DNA of 64,000 nt from Palaemon carinicauda (GCF_036898095.1 NC_090751.1:88445604-88509603), one strand, 5' to 3'; shown: positions 24,800 through 38,224, counted from the stretch's first letter. Notes: a model not told the origin generated them from the sequence alone. A program made the numbers and translations.

Positions 24800-25640
24800 A
24801 CGGTATAAGTACTGTAATGCAAGGCGAATACAGGATTACCCTTTCACAAGGCTGTATACGCGATGATTTGCAGTGAACAGTTTAGTTTAAAAGTTACAGA
24901 AGCTCCCACAGCTCTAACTTCATGAGTCTTTACTCTTTCGACATCTTATGATCTATCACACAACAGTGTGAAAGAACCTTTGTAATTAAAGTCTATACGA
25001 GACGATAGAGCGTTTTAGACATAGATAGCGCAGGCTTCTTGACCGTGCACCAAAGAGTCATGAATAGACTCTTTAACTTCTTTGGTCCTGTCCTGATAAA
25101 ACTTCATCGTTTTAACCGGGCAAAAAACTATTCTCAGCCCTTCACAAACCAAATTCGAGAGGATAGTGATCCCGAAAGATTTAGGCCATGGATGAGAAGG
25201 ACGTTTGTTAATAGCCAAGAATCCAGGTTGCAAGGCGCCATGTTCTTGCTAAAAGAGTGAACTTCACTGACTCTCAACTATGGTAGACTTACTCAGAAAG
25301 TCTCCAAAGCTAGGCCTTAAAAAAGAAACCAAGTATAAAGGCTCGAATCTGTCACTACCACGAAATTCCAGAAACAACCCCTAAATTTCAGGCTGGCGAA
25401 TCTTGCAGACGCTCTAAGTCATCTCAAATGATCTGAGAAGATCTATAAGGTCTTTATTTGATAGATCCAATCTTCTGCGTCTGAAGACAGCTGCCCGCAT
25501 ACTCCTGTACCCTTTGATGGTCGCGGAGGAAAAAATGTGTTTTCTTCTAAGGTCTAAGAAGATATAGGCCACTTGTCTTAGAGTTACCAAATGAAGAGCC
25601 GGCTTTAGCTCTACACCACTCCATAAAACATCCTATTTGG
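24800..25640 (-). pseudogene. DIRS-D tyrosine recombinase, heavily decayed
   Basis: The minus strand still reads, in changing frames, 'VAYIFLDLRRKHIFSSATIK' and 'GYRSMRAAVFRRRRLDLSN' (N-terminal SAM-like domain), then 'FCPVKTMKFYQDRTKEVK' (core), then 'HEVRAVGASVTFKLNCSLQ' (box II HxxR) and a stop-broken end with 'ALHYSTY'. The order and spacing match the recombinases of DIRS-1 to -3, but the family differs. Confidence 0.65.
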
Positions 25641-28600
25641 GTTGCAAAGGTCCTTTGTACAAGCAATAGCCTCAGCTGTCTCCTTCAAACAACCCTCTAG
25701 ATCTTAGGGGTTTTTCCAAAATACTGGAGGCAGCTAGACCTAAAGCTTGATGGTTTAAAATAAAGCGCCCGTGATCCTGACACAGTAAAACGGACTGATG
25801 ACATGCTTCCAGCATGCACCCAGCATGAGTCCAGTATGGTTCCAGCCTGCTGTATAAGCTCAACATGTCATGAGAGAAGGAGTCAAGATCTAGACCTCCT
25901 CCCAAAACGCATCCAGATCGGTCGCAAGAAACCGATATTGAAGCTAGGCTTGCTGAAAAGAAGAATCAACAACGTGAACCTCATGCTGTGAGGTTAAGAC
26001 CTGATCGTGTGTAACCAACAAATGTTCAACATACTTAAAGCCAAAGCTTGACGCGAGGAAGCATTAGCTGCGAGGTCAGAGAGACGCGAAGGAGAGACAA
26101 CAGTCTGTCCATACTGCTGTGAGCAAAAGACTTGACTGTATGCGTCTAGCATGCGACTATAATGTCGCATGTGCTTGCATTCCCGTAAGGTGCCTGCGTG
26201 CTGTATGCGTTCACCTTGTCGAGTGGATACAGCGCTCTGTGTGCGTCTCGCCTGTTGTAAATCTACAGCGTGCTGCAAGGGGGCAACAGCATAGTGTCCG
26301 GTCAGTGGCGCAAAGGAGCAACTGTTAGTCTATCATGACGCGGGAAAACCTGACTGACCTTATACAGTATATGTCCAGGCTGGCACATGCATCTAGGTTG
26401 CTTAGGATTTCAGATTGACCTGTTTGCAAAGGGTTGCCCGCGTGTAGCATGCATCTGCATGAGTGGTAGTCGCGTGTCCTGCAGACCGCGAAGATGGGAC
26501 AACTTGTTGAAAGGATCAACTTTGACTGTCAGCGTCCAACATACGACCAGACTGGCGTCTGCGTCTGTGACTGCGTGTGCGTCTGCGCTGCTACAAGCGT
26601 CTGCTCTAACGCTTCCCGTAACACGAGCATATCTCTGCAAGGAAGCGTTGCTGAGCATCGGAGAACTATGCTGTCTGATACTAACGGAAAACCATCCCTT
26701 TGGTCTATGGTAGTTCCTTATGACATTTCCAGCACGCCTTGTGCGCGACCTGAACGTATCCAATGCTGTGAGATACCGTCAACAATAGTCGCTAGACCCC
26801 AGAAGAAAGTACTAGACATTTCCCCAAACTGGGGGAGGAGAAGAAGTGTTAACAGAAGCAAACTGAGCACCTTTTCTCTCGAAGAATTATGTCTTACCCG
26901 ATTTTGGTGCTGACACGTCACCTTTTTTCAACAGAAAAAACTTCCGCCGAACGTTAGATACTGCAGGATAAGTTAATAGAAAAACATACGACTCCTGAAA
27001 GGTCTTGGACGTATTGATTGGTGACTACCAAGTCTAGGTTTTGCGTCCTTCGACGAGGACAAACTCTTTCTTCCCTGAATGTGCTTCATATTCCAGAGGA
27101 AGAGCCAGGATTATATGAGAATTGTCTGACTTCCGCTTCTCTCGTGGAAGAAAAAACAAACTCGACTGCTTCCCGTTTAAGCATCGCAACACACCTGCTG
27201 CGAGGGTAAGTTCTGTTCGCGTGCATATATGAGGAGTAACTTCCTAGTCTAGTAGACAGGGAGAACGTAGAACATCATCCTCGTCAGGGAACTGCGTCCT
27301 ATTACGCAGAAAAAAGTTACTAGATCCATGATACCATAGCGATGACGAAATGATTGCTTCAAGAACTTCCAACTTCGCTCTTTTCCAGATACTATGTCAC
27401 ATGGTTGTGATGTCATAGTTCGACAATCATAGGCAAAGAAAGGAGCTTTACTTCATCATTCCAAAGAGGAGAGGGAACGTCTTGGACTGCATCTATATGA
27501 TCGCTCGGCGGAACATACGTTTAACGCACAAGGTCCGAAATGTACCTCAGCCTACCGACCTTACTTCTCCCCGGGGTTGGAACGTAAGGAAGAGGTGTAA
27601 GACTAGGAGTAAGACGAACACGAACAAACACATCCTCCAGTGCACTGTGCTATGTTTACGAGTCACTAAACAAGAGCGTTTTAAAACATAATACATTAAA
27701 TCATAAAAGATCTGCCCGTGGTGGGAGATATACTCTTACACTCTATTCTTATAAAGGCCTTAATGCACTTCCTGCTGTTGCAGCTGCAGGCGCTGCATCA
27801 ACCTCTACAGTAAGGTTCGCTATTTCTCTGAGAAAGATTAAATGTTAATTTATCTATTTATTTATTTCCTTATTAACTTACTGAACCATCTTTCCCTATA
27901 GGAGCCCCTTTAGTTAAAGCATCTTGCTTTCTCAACTAGGGTTGTAGCCTAGCTAGTAATAGAAATAAAATGAATAGAGACACCATCAACTCAACTAGCG
28001 AAAACTCTGAAGTCGGAACGAGGAGCAGCAGGTATAAAATAAAAAGGGAAACTCTTCAGAAAAATTCTCACGAGTTTCTGAAAGTAATTCCCTTCCTCCT
28101 ACAATACTCTATCCTAGGAAGAGAAGTCTTGATTCTTAGGAATCCACTCCTTAGGATTCTGAATTCAGACCTCAATGCATAGAGGTTTTAACTCTAGTTC
28201 TCTCAACCAAGAGTTAGCCCAGCAGGCCTTGGTTCGAGAATATAATATCTTTCTAGTTAAGATTTATTTCTTAATATAGCGCCTGGAGCAAGAATAACCC
28301 AACGCTAGACGATCATGGTTAGGGAGACATCAAAGTTTATTGTCACAGGTAGCGAAGCGTCCACAGTGACGCTGAAGCTTCCACACTGGCGCTGAAGCGT
28401 CCACACTGGCACTGAAGCGTCCACACTGGCGCTGAAGCGTCCACACTGACGCTGAAGCGTCCACACTGGCGATGAAGCGCTTACACTGGCGCTGAAGCGT
28501 CCACACTGACGCTCCGTTCCGCTGACGCTTCGCCGGCTCTGCTGCCTGTCATGTCGCTTGGTAGCATGCTCTGATGCCTGGCGAACGTCGGCACGCCTGA

Positions 28601-29431
28601 ATAGACTGATACTAGGCGCTATGAGCGGTCGGTTTGCGTTGAGCAGGTAATCGAAGTGATGCATCCATTTCCTCCCACCGTTGAACATTGCGGCTGGTAG
28701 GCCGCCTGTGCGACGAGTCATCACCGTTTAAGACACGTCGCCTGTGCGACCGTGTCAAGACCGGAATCGTGGCACCCAACCGCACTGTCAACGGCAGGCT
28801 GATAAGACTGCATAAACGAAGATAATTGCTATTTCACGCCTAATAGCAAAGATCAGAATCAACCTTAGGCGAGATGTATTCAGCATTATCTTCATCGATC
28901 CGTAGCACTTGTCACTGTCGGAGACGACACCCATCAGGTGGAGGCGGCGGCACTAAGTCCGCGCCACATGAAATATAAATACGCAGAACGAATCTAATTT
29001 TGTTTTCAGCTTAGTGCCTGAAGCGCACGAATAATGTTTGAAAACACTAATACCTCGCTTTATCTATAGCGAGGGTAAGCGTTCTGGGGATCGACATAAA
29101 ACACTCGAGAGGACTTCTGTTCGGGTCTTGAAAGACTGTAACACCTGGCTACCCTCTCGATTCCTTTCGCCGTTCGACTTGACTTCTCCCCTGGGTCCGG
29201 GAGCTTGACAGAGGTCTAAGGCTAGGATAACGACAGGTCCGAATAGAAGCACTGAATAAAATTTACTGCATAATTTAGCCCTAAAAAATTTGCATTTTAC
29301 TATTTGGTAAAAAGATAGTTTCACAATTATTTGAAAACCAAAATGAACTGTTAAAGGGAGAGACTTACAATTCTGTCAATGATTTGAATGGGAATGAAAA
29401 GTCACTGAATCCCATATAAATGCAACCAAAT
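25641..29431 (-). other. Decayed gag-like interior of DIRS-D
   Basis: No intact gene. Short repetitive phrases (for example 'catgcgactataatgtcgcatg', 'gcgtct…gcgtct') suggest an eroded repeat-rich Gag like that of the neighbouring family. RT and RNase H boxes were not found. A decayed piece resembling the 'agcccagtgagg' repeat ('caactagggttgtagcctagctagtaat') lies at about 27860-27965. Confidence 0.4.
28354..28512 (-). repeat. 20-bp minisatellite (about 8 units)
   Basis: Unit 'gctgaagcgtccacactggc' repeated head to tail with 0-3 changes. Because 20 is not a multiple of three, the minus-strand frame gives a 20-residue super-repeat spanning three units. It probably derives from the repetitive Gag region of DIRS-D. 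Confidence 0.9.
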
Positions 29432-30321
29432 ATGACAAATTCGGAGATAATTTGTATTTTTCCTAACCATACAAACCTTAGCTATTTACATTGGGTTTAC
29501 CTTTCGGCGTAGCTGAAATGACGAGCCAATAGTTTTTAACGAGGGTTAACTACCCCCACACTAGTTAGCGGGGGTAGGGGAAGGGATAGCTTGCTACCCC
29601 TCCCCCCCACACACCGGTGATTTGCTTCACTTCACTTAGAGGTAGGACTTGACTTGGGGGACAGGGCTGGCGGGCAAATATGTGTAAATAGCTAAGGTTT
29701 GTATGGTTAAGAAAAATACAAATTATCTCCGAATTTGTCATTTGTTCCGTAACCGAAATATTTGTATGGTTAGGAAAAATACAAATTATCTCCGAATTTG
29801 TCATTTATTCCGTAACCGAAATACAAACCACGCTATTTACATTGGGTGACTTACCCCTTAGGAAGGGTGGAAAGTCCCCAGCCTTATTGACTTCGGCTTT
29901 GCCCGGGGACTCGGCCCCTCAGTGAGTAGCACTTGAGAAAAGAAGCCCCTGCACCTCACAAGTTCCTTGCTTCGTTAGGAACGAGTGGCCTACATAAGTT
30001 ATGTGTGGAGGAAAGTGTGACTCGTCCTAGGAAGTTGACCTTGAGACCTTTAGATAGGAATCTAGGATAGGACGTTCCCAATACCACCTCGTCAGGGTAT
30101 GGGGGACGCAACAGTATTAAGCTTAATACTAGGAGCACAAGGAATCATGGGTTACCTGCAGAGGTCGAGGTCAGCTATGCGAAGACCAGGATGCTGCTTC
30201 CCCAAGAGAGGGGAGAATGAAGAAAGAAGTAAGAGTCAGACATACTCTTTCATTCACGCAGACTAAAACCGGGTAACAACGCCCTCAACCTACTGCTACT
30301 TGTCCATAAAGGAGCCTGAGG
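29432..30321 (-). repeat. DIRS-2 3' terminal region
   Basis: Contains 'gataatttgtatttttccta' and three inverse or direct copies, and a short local duplication (29700-29757 against 29763-29820: 'tttgtatggtta.gaaaaatacaaattatctccgaatttgtcatt'). Ends just before the recombinase stop. Confidence 0.75.
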
Positions 30322-31380
30322 TTAGACCAGCTGTTGTGCAGCCACCACAGGCCCGATAGAAAACGTATCGAGGCTCCTGTGGGTCATGTCCTGCAGGTAG
30401 TGGGCTGTGAAGGTCGTCTGACGCTTCCAGACCCCAGCTTGAAGCACCTGCGTCACAGAGAAGTTTCTCTCGAAGGCCAGGGACGTAGCAACATCCCTGA
30501 CATCGTGTGCCCTAGGGCGACGTGACGGAGGAGGGTCTGGATTCAAGGCGTGGTGGATAACCCTTTGAATCCAAGCCGAGATGGTGTTCCTGGTGACCCT
30601 CCTCTTCGTCCTGCCTGTGCTTACAAACAATGCTCGCACTTGAGGACGGACTGCAGCTGTTCCCTTCAAGTAGTACCTCAGACACCTCACTGGACATAGT
30701 AGCAGCTGGTCTGGGTCGCTTGTTGCAGAGCGGAGACTCGCGATCCTGAAAGAGTTGAACCGAGGATCCGGCACCCCAGGATTCTGAGTCTTGGCAACAA
30801 ACTCAGGGACGAACCTGAACGTTACCTCCCCCCATCCCCTTGAATGGGCGATGTCGTACGAGAGACCATGAAGTTCACTAACCCGCTTGGCCGAAGCCAA
30901 AGCGAGCAGGAAAGCCGTCTTCCAAGACAGGTGGCGATTCGAACCATTACGCCAGGTAATGGTTCGAAGGGAGGTCTCTTAAGAGCCCTGAGGACCCGAA
31001 CCACGTTCCAAGGAGGAGGTCTCACTTCCGACTGGGGGCAGGTAAGCTCGTAGCTACGTATGAGTAGAGAGAGTTCCAGCGAGGAAGAAATGTCCACGTC
31101 TTTCAGCCTGAAAGCCAAGCTTAAGGCTGAGCGATAGCCTTTCACTGCCGAGACAGAAAGGCGCATTTCCTCCCGCAGATATACGAGGAACTCCGCTATT
31201 GCTGGAATAGTGGCATCGAGTGGAGATACCCCTCCCACGACACTAACCACAAAAGACTCTCCACTTCGCCTGGTAGACTCCCTCAGAGGACTTTCGCAGG
31301 TGCCGAGACATTCTCTCCGCAACCTGTTGCAAAAAGCCTCTCTCCGTGAGGACACGCTGGAGAGTCTCCAGGCGTGAAGC
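30322..31380 (-). pseudogene. DIRS-2 tyrosine recombinase, frameshifted
   Basis: N-terminal domain: 'MSRHLRKSSEGVYQAKW', 'AIAEFLVYLREEMRLSVSA' and 'VKGYRSALSLAFRL'. Core: 'LASAKRVSELHGLSYDI' (catalytic R). Box II: 'RAHDVRDVATSLAF' (HxxR). C-terminus: 'VWKRQTTFTAHYLQD' (H and Y). All catalytic residues remain. Two frame changes occur: near 31245, and near 30940 where 'cgaaccattacgccaggtaatgg' replaces the sequence seen in DIRS-3. Without these it would be a complete enzyme. Confidence 0.85.
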
Positions 31381-33240
31381 CGAAGCGGGGCCACGGCCTT
31401 GTGAGGGATGTTGGAGTGGGGTTGTCTGAGAAGCTCGTGTCGTGGAGGAAGTTCTCTCGGGAGCTCCGTCAGGAGCTGCAGAAGGTCCGGGAACCATTCC
31501 GCGTGATGCCATAGCGGAGCTACCAGAGTCATCGAACAGTTGACCGATAGTCTGGTCCTGTTGAGCACCCTTCTCATCAGACAGAATGGTGGAAAGGCGT
31601 ACACGTCGATGTTGTCCCACCGTTGCTGGAAAGCATCTTGCCAGAGAGCCTTGGGGTCCGGGACTGGGGAGCAGTACAGAGGCAGCTTGAAATTCAGCGC
31701 TGTCGCGAACAGGTCCACGGTCGGGGAACCCCACAAAGTCAGGACTTTGTTGGCTATCTGAGGATCCAAAGACCACTCAGACTGTCGGCGAGCACATTCC
31801 TCCTGCCAGGAATGAAGCGAACTGATAGTGTTATCGAGTGGACTTCGGTCCACCTCAGAATCTCTACTGCAAGATGGGATGGCTGCGAAAAAGTGGCTCC
31901 CTGCTTGTTGATATAAGCCACTACCGTGGTGTTGTCGCTCATCACCACCACGGAATGACCCGCCAAGGTCCGTTGGAACTATTGAAGAGCCAGAAAGACG
32001 GCCTTAAACTCTAGCAGGTTGATGTGCAAGCACTTTTCTGATTCTGACCAAAGGCCTGAGGTCCTCTGGTTCAGAACGTGCGGCCCCCACCCTTCTTTTG
32101 ACGCGTCCGAAAACAGTGTCAATTCCGGGGGGAGGACGAGAAGACTCACTCACTTTCGCAGGTTCTCGTCGACCAGCCACCACCACAGGTCCGTCCGTTC
32201 CAAAGATCCTATCGGGACCTGAACGTCCGGGGAATCGGATCCTTAATTCCACCGGGACTTGAGCCGCCACTGCAGGGTTCTCATCCTGAGGCGGCCATTT
32301 GGAACCAGACAAGCCAGGAAGGACAGGTGACCTAGGAGACGCAACCACGATTGGGCGGGAAGCTCTTCTCGCCTGAGAAAGGGTTCTGCCACCCTCCTCA
32401 GCCTTGCTATCCTGTCGTCTGATGGAAAGGCTTTATGGAGATTGGTGTCTATCAGCATGCCTAGATACACCAGTCGTTGGGACGGCTGCAGAGAGGACTT
32501 CTCGAGGTTTACCATGATCCCCAGATCCTGGCAAAGACCTAGAAGCCTGTCTCGGTGTCGAAGAAGGATCGACTCCGAGTCTGCTAGGATCAGCCAGTCA
32601 TCCAGATAACGAAGGAGACGGATGCCGTTCCTGTGCGCCCAAGATGAAATCAGGGTGAACACTCTGGTGAACACCTGAGGTGCTGTGGAGAGACTGAAAC
32701 ACAGCACCTTGAACTGGTAGATCTTGTCGTCTAGGCAAAATCTCAAGTACTTCCTGGAAGAAGGATGGATTGGGATCTGGAAGTACGTGTCCTTTAGATC
32801 CAGTGTGCACATGAAGTCTAGAGTCTCACCACAAGTCTGACCGTGTCCGCTGTCTCCATGCTGAACCGAGTTTGCTTGACAAACCCGTTCAGAGCCGAGA
32901 GGTCGATGACAGGTCTCCAGCCTCCAGACGCCTTCTTAACAAGAAAGAGTAGACTGAAGAAGCCTGGGGAGCCGTCGACAACCTCCTGGAGAGCATCCTT
33001 CTTGAGCATGGTCTCGACTTCTGCCCGAAGGGCTAGCCCCTTTACCGATCCCATGGCATAGGAGCTCAACGACACTGGATTCGCTGTCAGGGAAGGTTGA
33101 GATGTTATGAACGGGACGCGATAACCTTGGCCGATCACCGAAACCGTCCAAGCATCGGCCCCGTGTTGCTGCCACCTGTGCACGCAACGTCGAAAGCATC
33201 CCCCCACAGGTGGACACGCGGGGGGATTTCCACTCCTAGT
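31381..33240 (-). pseudogene. DIRS-2 reverse transcriptase-RNase H, frameshifted
   Basis: RT: 'FLVKKASGGWRPVIDLSAL' (about 32935), 'TLDLKDTYFQIPIHPSSRK', 'FSLSTAPQVFTRVF', catalytic 'RYLDDWLILAD' (about 32600), and 'VNLEKSSLQPSQRLVYLG'. RNase H: first Asp in 'LFSDASKEGW' (near 32100), then 'VVVMSDNTTVVAYINKQG' and 'RFIPGRRNVLADSL'. The DIRS C-terminal extension 'TVDLFATALNFKLPLYCSP' follows. Frame breaks near 32815, 32240 and 31800 separate the parts. DIRS RTs typically carry YLDDW here. Confidence 0.88.
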
Positions 33241-33343
33241 GTTTGCGGCCGCGGCCGCTCCCTCTAGGAGTCTTACCTCCCCCGGAGGACTTACCGCCCC
33301 TCTTGACCTTGGCTGGAAAGGGCTGGGGCTTAGACACCACCAC

Positions 33344-36300
33344 CTAAACTGCCGGTGCCTGCTTCGGTGCCTTACGAGGCTGCTGCTGCTGTTGAGCTGG
33401 AGGCTTATAGGGCCAAGCTGTAAGGGCCCTATGGAGGAGGGAGTCCTGGCTAGATTTCCTCCACCTCTCAGCCGTTCGCTCCATATCCTGTGGCTCTAAC
33501 AGATTCTCCCCAAGGAAGGAAGCATGTCTGAGCCTACAGACATCCACGGCGGGGACCTTCGGGTGGAACCTCTTGGTCACCGCATCGCGCCACTTCAATA
33601 CCGAGTTGGCCCACAGGGTGGTGACCTGGTGCGCCAGGAACTCGATGGAGCGGGTGCCCGAGAGTAAGAAGGTCTCCAGAGCCTTCCTATTGGTCTCCTT
33701 AGACAAGTCCTCGGAGCGCAATAGGATGCCCAGAGTTCCTAGCCATATATCCAGCCACGAAGTGGCCTGCATGGCGCACTTCGCGACCTTCTCATGGCTC
33801 AGGATCTCCGACGCCGAGAACAATACCTGCCGGGCAGAGAGCTTCTCGAAAGGAACTCCCTTAGCCAGCTCTTCTACGGAGTGATGGAGAGGAAGAGCGA
33901 GACTAGACTCACCCAAGATCTCAAAATACCTCCTCTGCTGCAGACGAGGAGGTGGGATGAGTTTGTTCCCGGCAGAGGAACGACTGGAGGCGGCAAGAAT
34001 TGCGAGTTGGGCATTGGCCCTGGCTCTGGCACTCTTCAATCCCTGAGACCAGGGCAGAGCCGCACTGGTCTTAGGGGCCTTCTGAACATCGAACACTTGG
34101 TCCAGGACCGTGTCCTTGCCTTCTCGGGGGCGATCACGGGATCCATGAACCCGTTGAGTTGCCTCATCAGGCTCAGGACCTGCCAGAAGGCATGTTCAGA
34201 TTCCTGCTGGTCTCCTCCTTGCGGGCTGGCAGCTAAGTCTCCCGTCCCCGGAATCTCTTCCTGGGGCGAAGCGTGGATGTTCTCCCGGGGAGCAGGGGGT
34301 TCCTGGCGAATCCTTGAAGACGATTTCAGGATGGTCTTGGAGTTCTTGGGTTCCTTCCTGGGAGGGATACAGGATCCCAACAAAGAGGTTCGGGGAGCAC
34401 TTTCCACGCGAGACGATTCTCCTCCATGAAGAGAAGGCTCCCCCCTAGGTGCCGAGGGGGAGACTAACACCTCACTGGACTCACCCGAGGACGGAAAAGC
34501 CTCGTCCACGGGAGAAGTAGAAAACGCCTGCGAAGGGGATGGGGCCTTCCCGGCAAACCTCTTAGGAACCAACTTCTCCCTGGGGGAAGTCACCACGAAG
34601 TCCACTCCTCTCCTTCTCTTCAGCGGAGGTGAGGCAGTCGTTGGCTTGTGACCCTGATCGGCGAGTGCTGGCTTCATAGCCTTCACTAACGCCCGCATCA
34701 GAGGACCAAACCAAGTCTGTCGCTCCACGGACACAGAGTCCGAAATCCCCGCTGGAGGGAAGGGGATCGGGCGATCCTTCGGAGTGGACACCACTGGACC
34801 TACCTGAAAAGGAAAAGGGGAAGAAAGACGCACTGACCTCCCTGAAGTGTCTTCCCTGTCCTGCACAAGAGCCCTGCGCTTTGGTGGAGGCGATCCTAAG
34901 CGCGGTCTGGCGACACGCGTTCCTGCTGCTGTCACGGGCTGCGAAATTCGGTGCGAACGGTGGTCGCGTGTAGGCGAACAGTGGTCGCGTGTAGGCGAAC
35001 AGTCGCGCGGGCGCGCAGGCGAGCGGTCGCGCGGGCGCACAGGCGAGTGGTCGCGCGGGCGCGCAGGCGCCCGGGCGAGAGGGCGTACAGGCGAACGAGT
35101 GCGTGAGCGAGCCGGTTAACGAACACGTTGGGGCGCGGGCGAGCGCGAACGCTCCGAAGATCGCTGACGACGTTGGTCAGGAGACCTGTAGCGCGAGGGA
35201 GAGCGATTGCGAGCAGGCGATCGGCGGTGCGCTGGTGAACGCTGGCGCGCAGGCGAGCGATGGCGCGTTGGCGCATGGTGACGCGTTAGCGAGCGATAGC
35301 GCGTAGATCGCGTAGGCGAACGACCGCGCGAGGGCGAGCTAACAGAGGGCGACCATTGTCCTTCCGGATCTCCTGGGCGACAGCGCGCTGGAGAACGCTT
35401 ACGCGGGCGGTCTGGAGATCGCCGATGTTCAGGTGATCGCTGACGCGCAGGAGAACGCTGATGAGCAGGCGATTGTTGAATCGTCTGTGATCGCTGGCGA
35501 GCTGGTGATCGCTGGCGAGCAAGAGGGCGACGCGTGGAACCCTGTGAGGGAACAGTCGGCGCGGGGCGCAAAGGCGAACGTTCACGAACAGGAATAGGAA
35601 CAGGAGGCGCGTAGGCGTACGTGCGTTTTAGAAACACGCGCTGGAGAACGCGAGCGATGTTGTGCAGGAACAAGCTGAGGATCGCGAGGGCGCTCAGGAG
35701 ACTGATGGCGCGCGGGGCGCACAACAGGAACTGCAGGATATTCGGAGACCACAGGGGAGCGCTGGCGACAGTGGGGCGATGGTCCTCAGAAGAGCGCTGA
35801 CGAACAGGAGAGCGCTGACGGTCAGAAGAGCGCTGACGAGCAGGAGAGCGCCTGTGCGCTAACACTGCAGAAGGGCGAGCAGGGGAACGCTGGCACGCTG
35901 GGCGGTCAACAGGAACAACAGGTTGAAGGATGTCCTCAGGAGAGCGCTGGCGAGAAGAGGGGCGATCATCAGGAGAGCGCTGGCGAACAGGAGATCGCTG
36001 ACGAACAGGAGAGCGCTGACGAGCAGGAGAGCGCCTGTGTGCTAACACTGTACGCACAAGGGAAGAATCCCTTTAACCCGAAGGGACCGTTGCCCGTCGG
36101 GTGACGAGGTCAGGTTGCTGAACATCTGCCCCAGAAGTAGAAGGTCTGGAAGGCGTAGGAGACCGATCCCCAGAGAGGTCTAAGGAAGCTGGAGCTGCAG
36201 GCTGTTTACGGCGAGGAGAGTCCCCTTCGGAGGAAGAAGGAGAAGATCCAAAAAGGCGCCTCATAACACCCTTATAAGGAGACGGGAGGCCCTTGCGATG

Positions 36301-37117
36301 CAGCGGACGGTGAGCCTTATGGCGAAGGCGGCCACGAGGAAGATCTTCAGGACCATCAGTCCACCGAAGGGGAGTCTCAGTCAAAGCACTCCCCTTAGAA
36401 GGAGGCTGGACAGCAGAAGAGCCCGCAGGACTCCCTTCCCCTTGGAAAGATGTACGGAAGGGGGAGGAGAGCCGTCAGCACCAACATCCACAACTGCACC
36501 TGCAGAGGATTGACCCGCCCCGTCGGAAGCCTCTGCCACCACGACGTCGACGATAGACAGAGGGTCTACCTCCACTATCACCGGCGACTGCTTAACAGCG
36601 GCCCTTAACTGGACAAGGTCAATCAGGGCTACCCTGGAGGGCAGGCCCTTAAGCCCCAGGGAAGCCCAAATCTGAAAAAGATCATCGTTAGACAAAGATT
36701 CATCAATAACCTCCCCCGGAGGAGGATGAGGAACCGCCCCGCTATGGGAGGCGACGTCCTCTCCCCCAACCCAAGGTCGGGAAACAGACCTAGGGCCTGC
36801 GCTCCCACTCGGCAGACTCTCCTTAGGAGCTGAACGAGGGAAGCTTCGGAGGAGGTTTGGGCGGCGAAAGAAGAGTCCCGAGAACCTTCCTCCTTCAAGA
36901 CAACCCCGGAAGGAGAACGGTCTATCTTGGACTTCTTCTTACGCCAGCGGCCAAACCTCTCCCACTGGGAGGCAGACCACTCCCTGCACTCACTACACTT
37001 ATTTTCCTGATCACACCGTCGGCCTCGACACTGCGGGCAAAGGGTGTGAGGATCAGTGTCCACGGCCGACATAAAAGTACCACAAGGGCGGCCGGCAATT
37101 CCAGGGCACTTGCGCAT
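33344..37117 (-). pseudogene. DIRS-2 Gag with N-terminal zinc-binding motif and RS-rich repeats, frameshifted
   Basis: Starts ATG at 37117. Cys/His cluster at residues 4-44: 'CPGIAGRPC', 'DPHTLCPQCRGRRC', 'KCSECREW'. Then 'LFQIWASLGLKGLPS', 'VDPLSIVDVVVAEAS' and 'MTETPLRWT'. An RS-rich region (36057-35116) is built of RQRSPA-like hexapeptides. After that 'VERQTWFGPLMRALVKAM' and a conserved C-terminal domain (34096-33344: 'LQQRRYFEILGE', 'LPLHHSVEEL', 'MERTAERWRKSSQDSLLHRAL', Gln/Pro tail). Frameshifts lie near 36720, 36400, 36060, 35080 and 34060. Gag would package the element RNA; the RS domain's role is inferred only. Confidence 0.8.
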
Positions 37118-37204
37118 AGCGAATAATAAAGGCGGTCAACTTCTAACACACACACACAAACTGAAAGAAAAAGCAGAAAAAGATTAAAGGCCGTCAACGA
37201 GGAC

Positions 37205-37390
37205 GATGGACAGACACGTCTGTTCATCGCCAGAGCCAAAAGTGAAGTGAAGCAAATCACCGGTGTGTGGGGGGGGAGGGGTAGCAAGCTATAGTTAACC
37301 CTCATTAAAAACTATTGGCTCGTCATTTCGGCTATGCCTTAAGGTAAACCCAATGTAAATAGCGTGGTTTGTATTTCGGTTACGGAACAA
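37205..37390 (-). repeat. DIRS-2 5' terminal inverted repeat and leader
   Basis: From 37390 inward: 'ttgttccgtaaccgaaatac…acattgggtttacc', the 'gaaatgacgagccaatag' block, and the G/C-run 'cccctcccccccacacaccgg'. Each has an inverted counterpart in the 3' terminal region at 29480-29850. Confidence 0.75.
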
Positions 37391-38224
37391 ATTAAATATC
37401 AAATATTACCTTAGATATAATATTTATAAATTAAAATAAACCCTTAAATTAAGTGATTCCAATAAAAGACGAATCATCACTCGTATTCATTGGAACATTT
37501 ACAATGAATATACGAACAATTTTAGTATTCCAAAAACCACTAAGGAAACAACGATACATAGAATCGTGCGCTACATCGATTGTAAAGAATACTGCATCGT
37601 ATAAACATTAACTGAACTGTAACTTCCTTTAACCTCAGACTAAGGAAAAATACTGAAAGGACCAATTAATTGCAAAATAAAATGTTCCTTTTATATAGTA
37701 CAACTTAAAAACTTGAGAAGTAAGAAGAATGTACAGTACTATTCATCAAAATCGCTACAAAATATTGTAATACTGTAACGATACTGACAAAAGCATAACA
37801 AAAATGAACTGAACGCTAGTTAATCTTTGCAAACAGATCGAAGATTATCTAAAGAAAAAATTATTAAAAGGATAAAATTTTCTCAAAATAATAATCCTTT
37901 AATTTAATTTATAACATAACACTTCAAAAGAAAGTACTATATTCACTTATCATTCTTGTAAAAAAGCAAGACAGACTTTTAGCCTACGGATAAGGCTGTG
38001 ACATCATCAATGGACGAAATGTTTACATCCCGCCCATATGCTTTCGTGAGGTTTAAAATAGGTTGAAAAACCTTCTAATTCTATCTTTCAAGTTATAAAT
38101 ACGTGACCACAGAATAAATAAAACAAATAAGCGAAAGCCCAAACTCAAAAAACGTTAATACATCACCAAATAACGTCCAAACATAGTAAGAAAACGAGAG
38201 AGAATTTCCAATAGTACAGCCAGC
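37391..38224 (-). other. 5' leader of DIRS-D
   Basis: AT-rich, no open frame of note. It lies between the DIRS-2 insertion and the DIRS-D 5' inverted repeat. Together with sequence left of 29431 it reconstitutes the split DIRS-D leader. Confidence 0.45.

Larger units (their letters stand above)
29432..37390 (-). mobile_element. DIRS-2: near full-length DIRS retrotransposon nested in DIRS-D
   Basis: 7.96 kb. Starts 'atgacaaattcgg' and ends '…cggttacggaacaa'. The outer repeat 'gttccgtaaccgaaatacaaaccacgctatttacattggg' occurs at about 29807 and inverted at 37347-37386. All modules are present: gag, RT, RNase H and recombinase. Frameshifts disable it. The insertion site reads AAT^ATTAA with no duplication. 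Confidence 0.88.
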
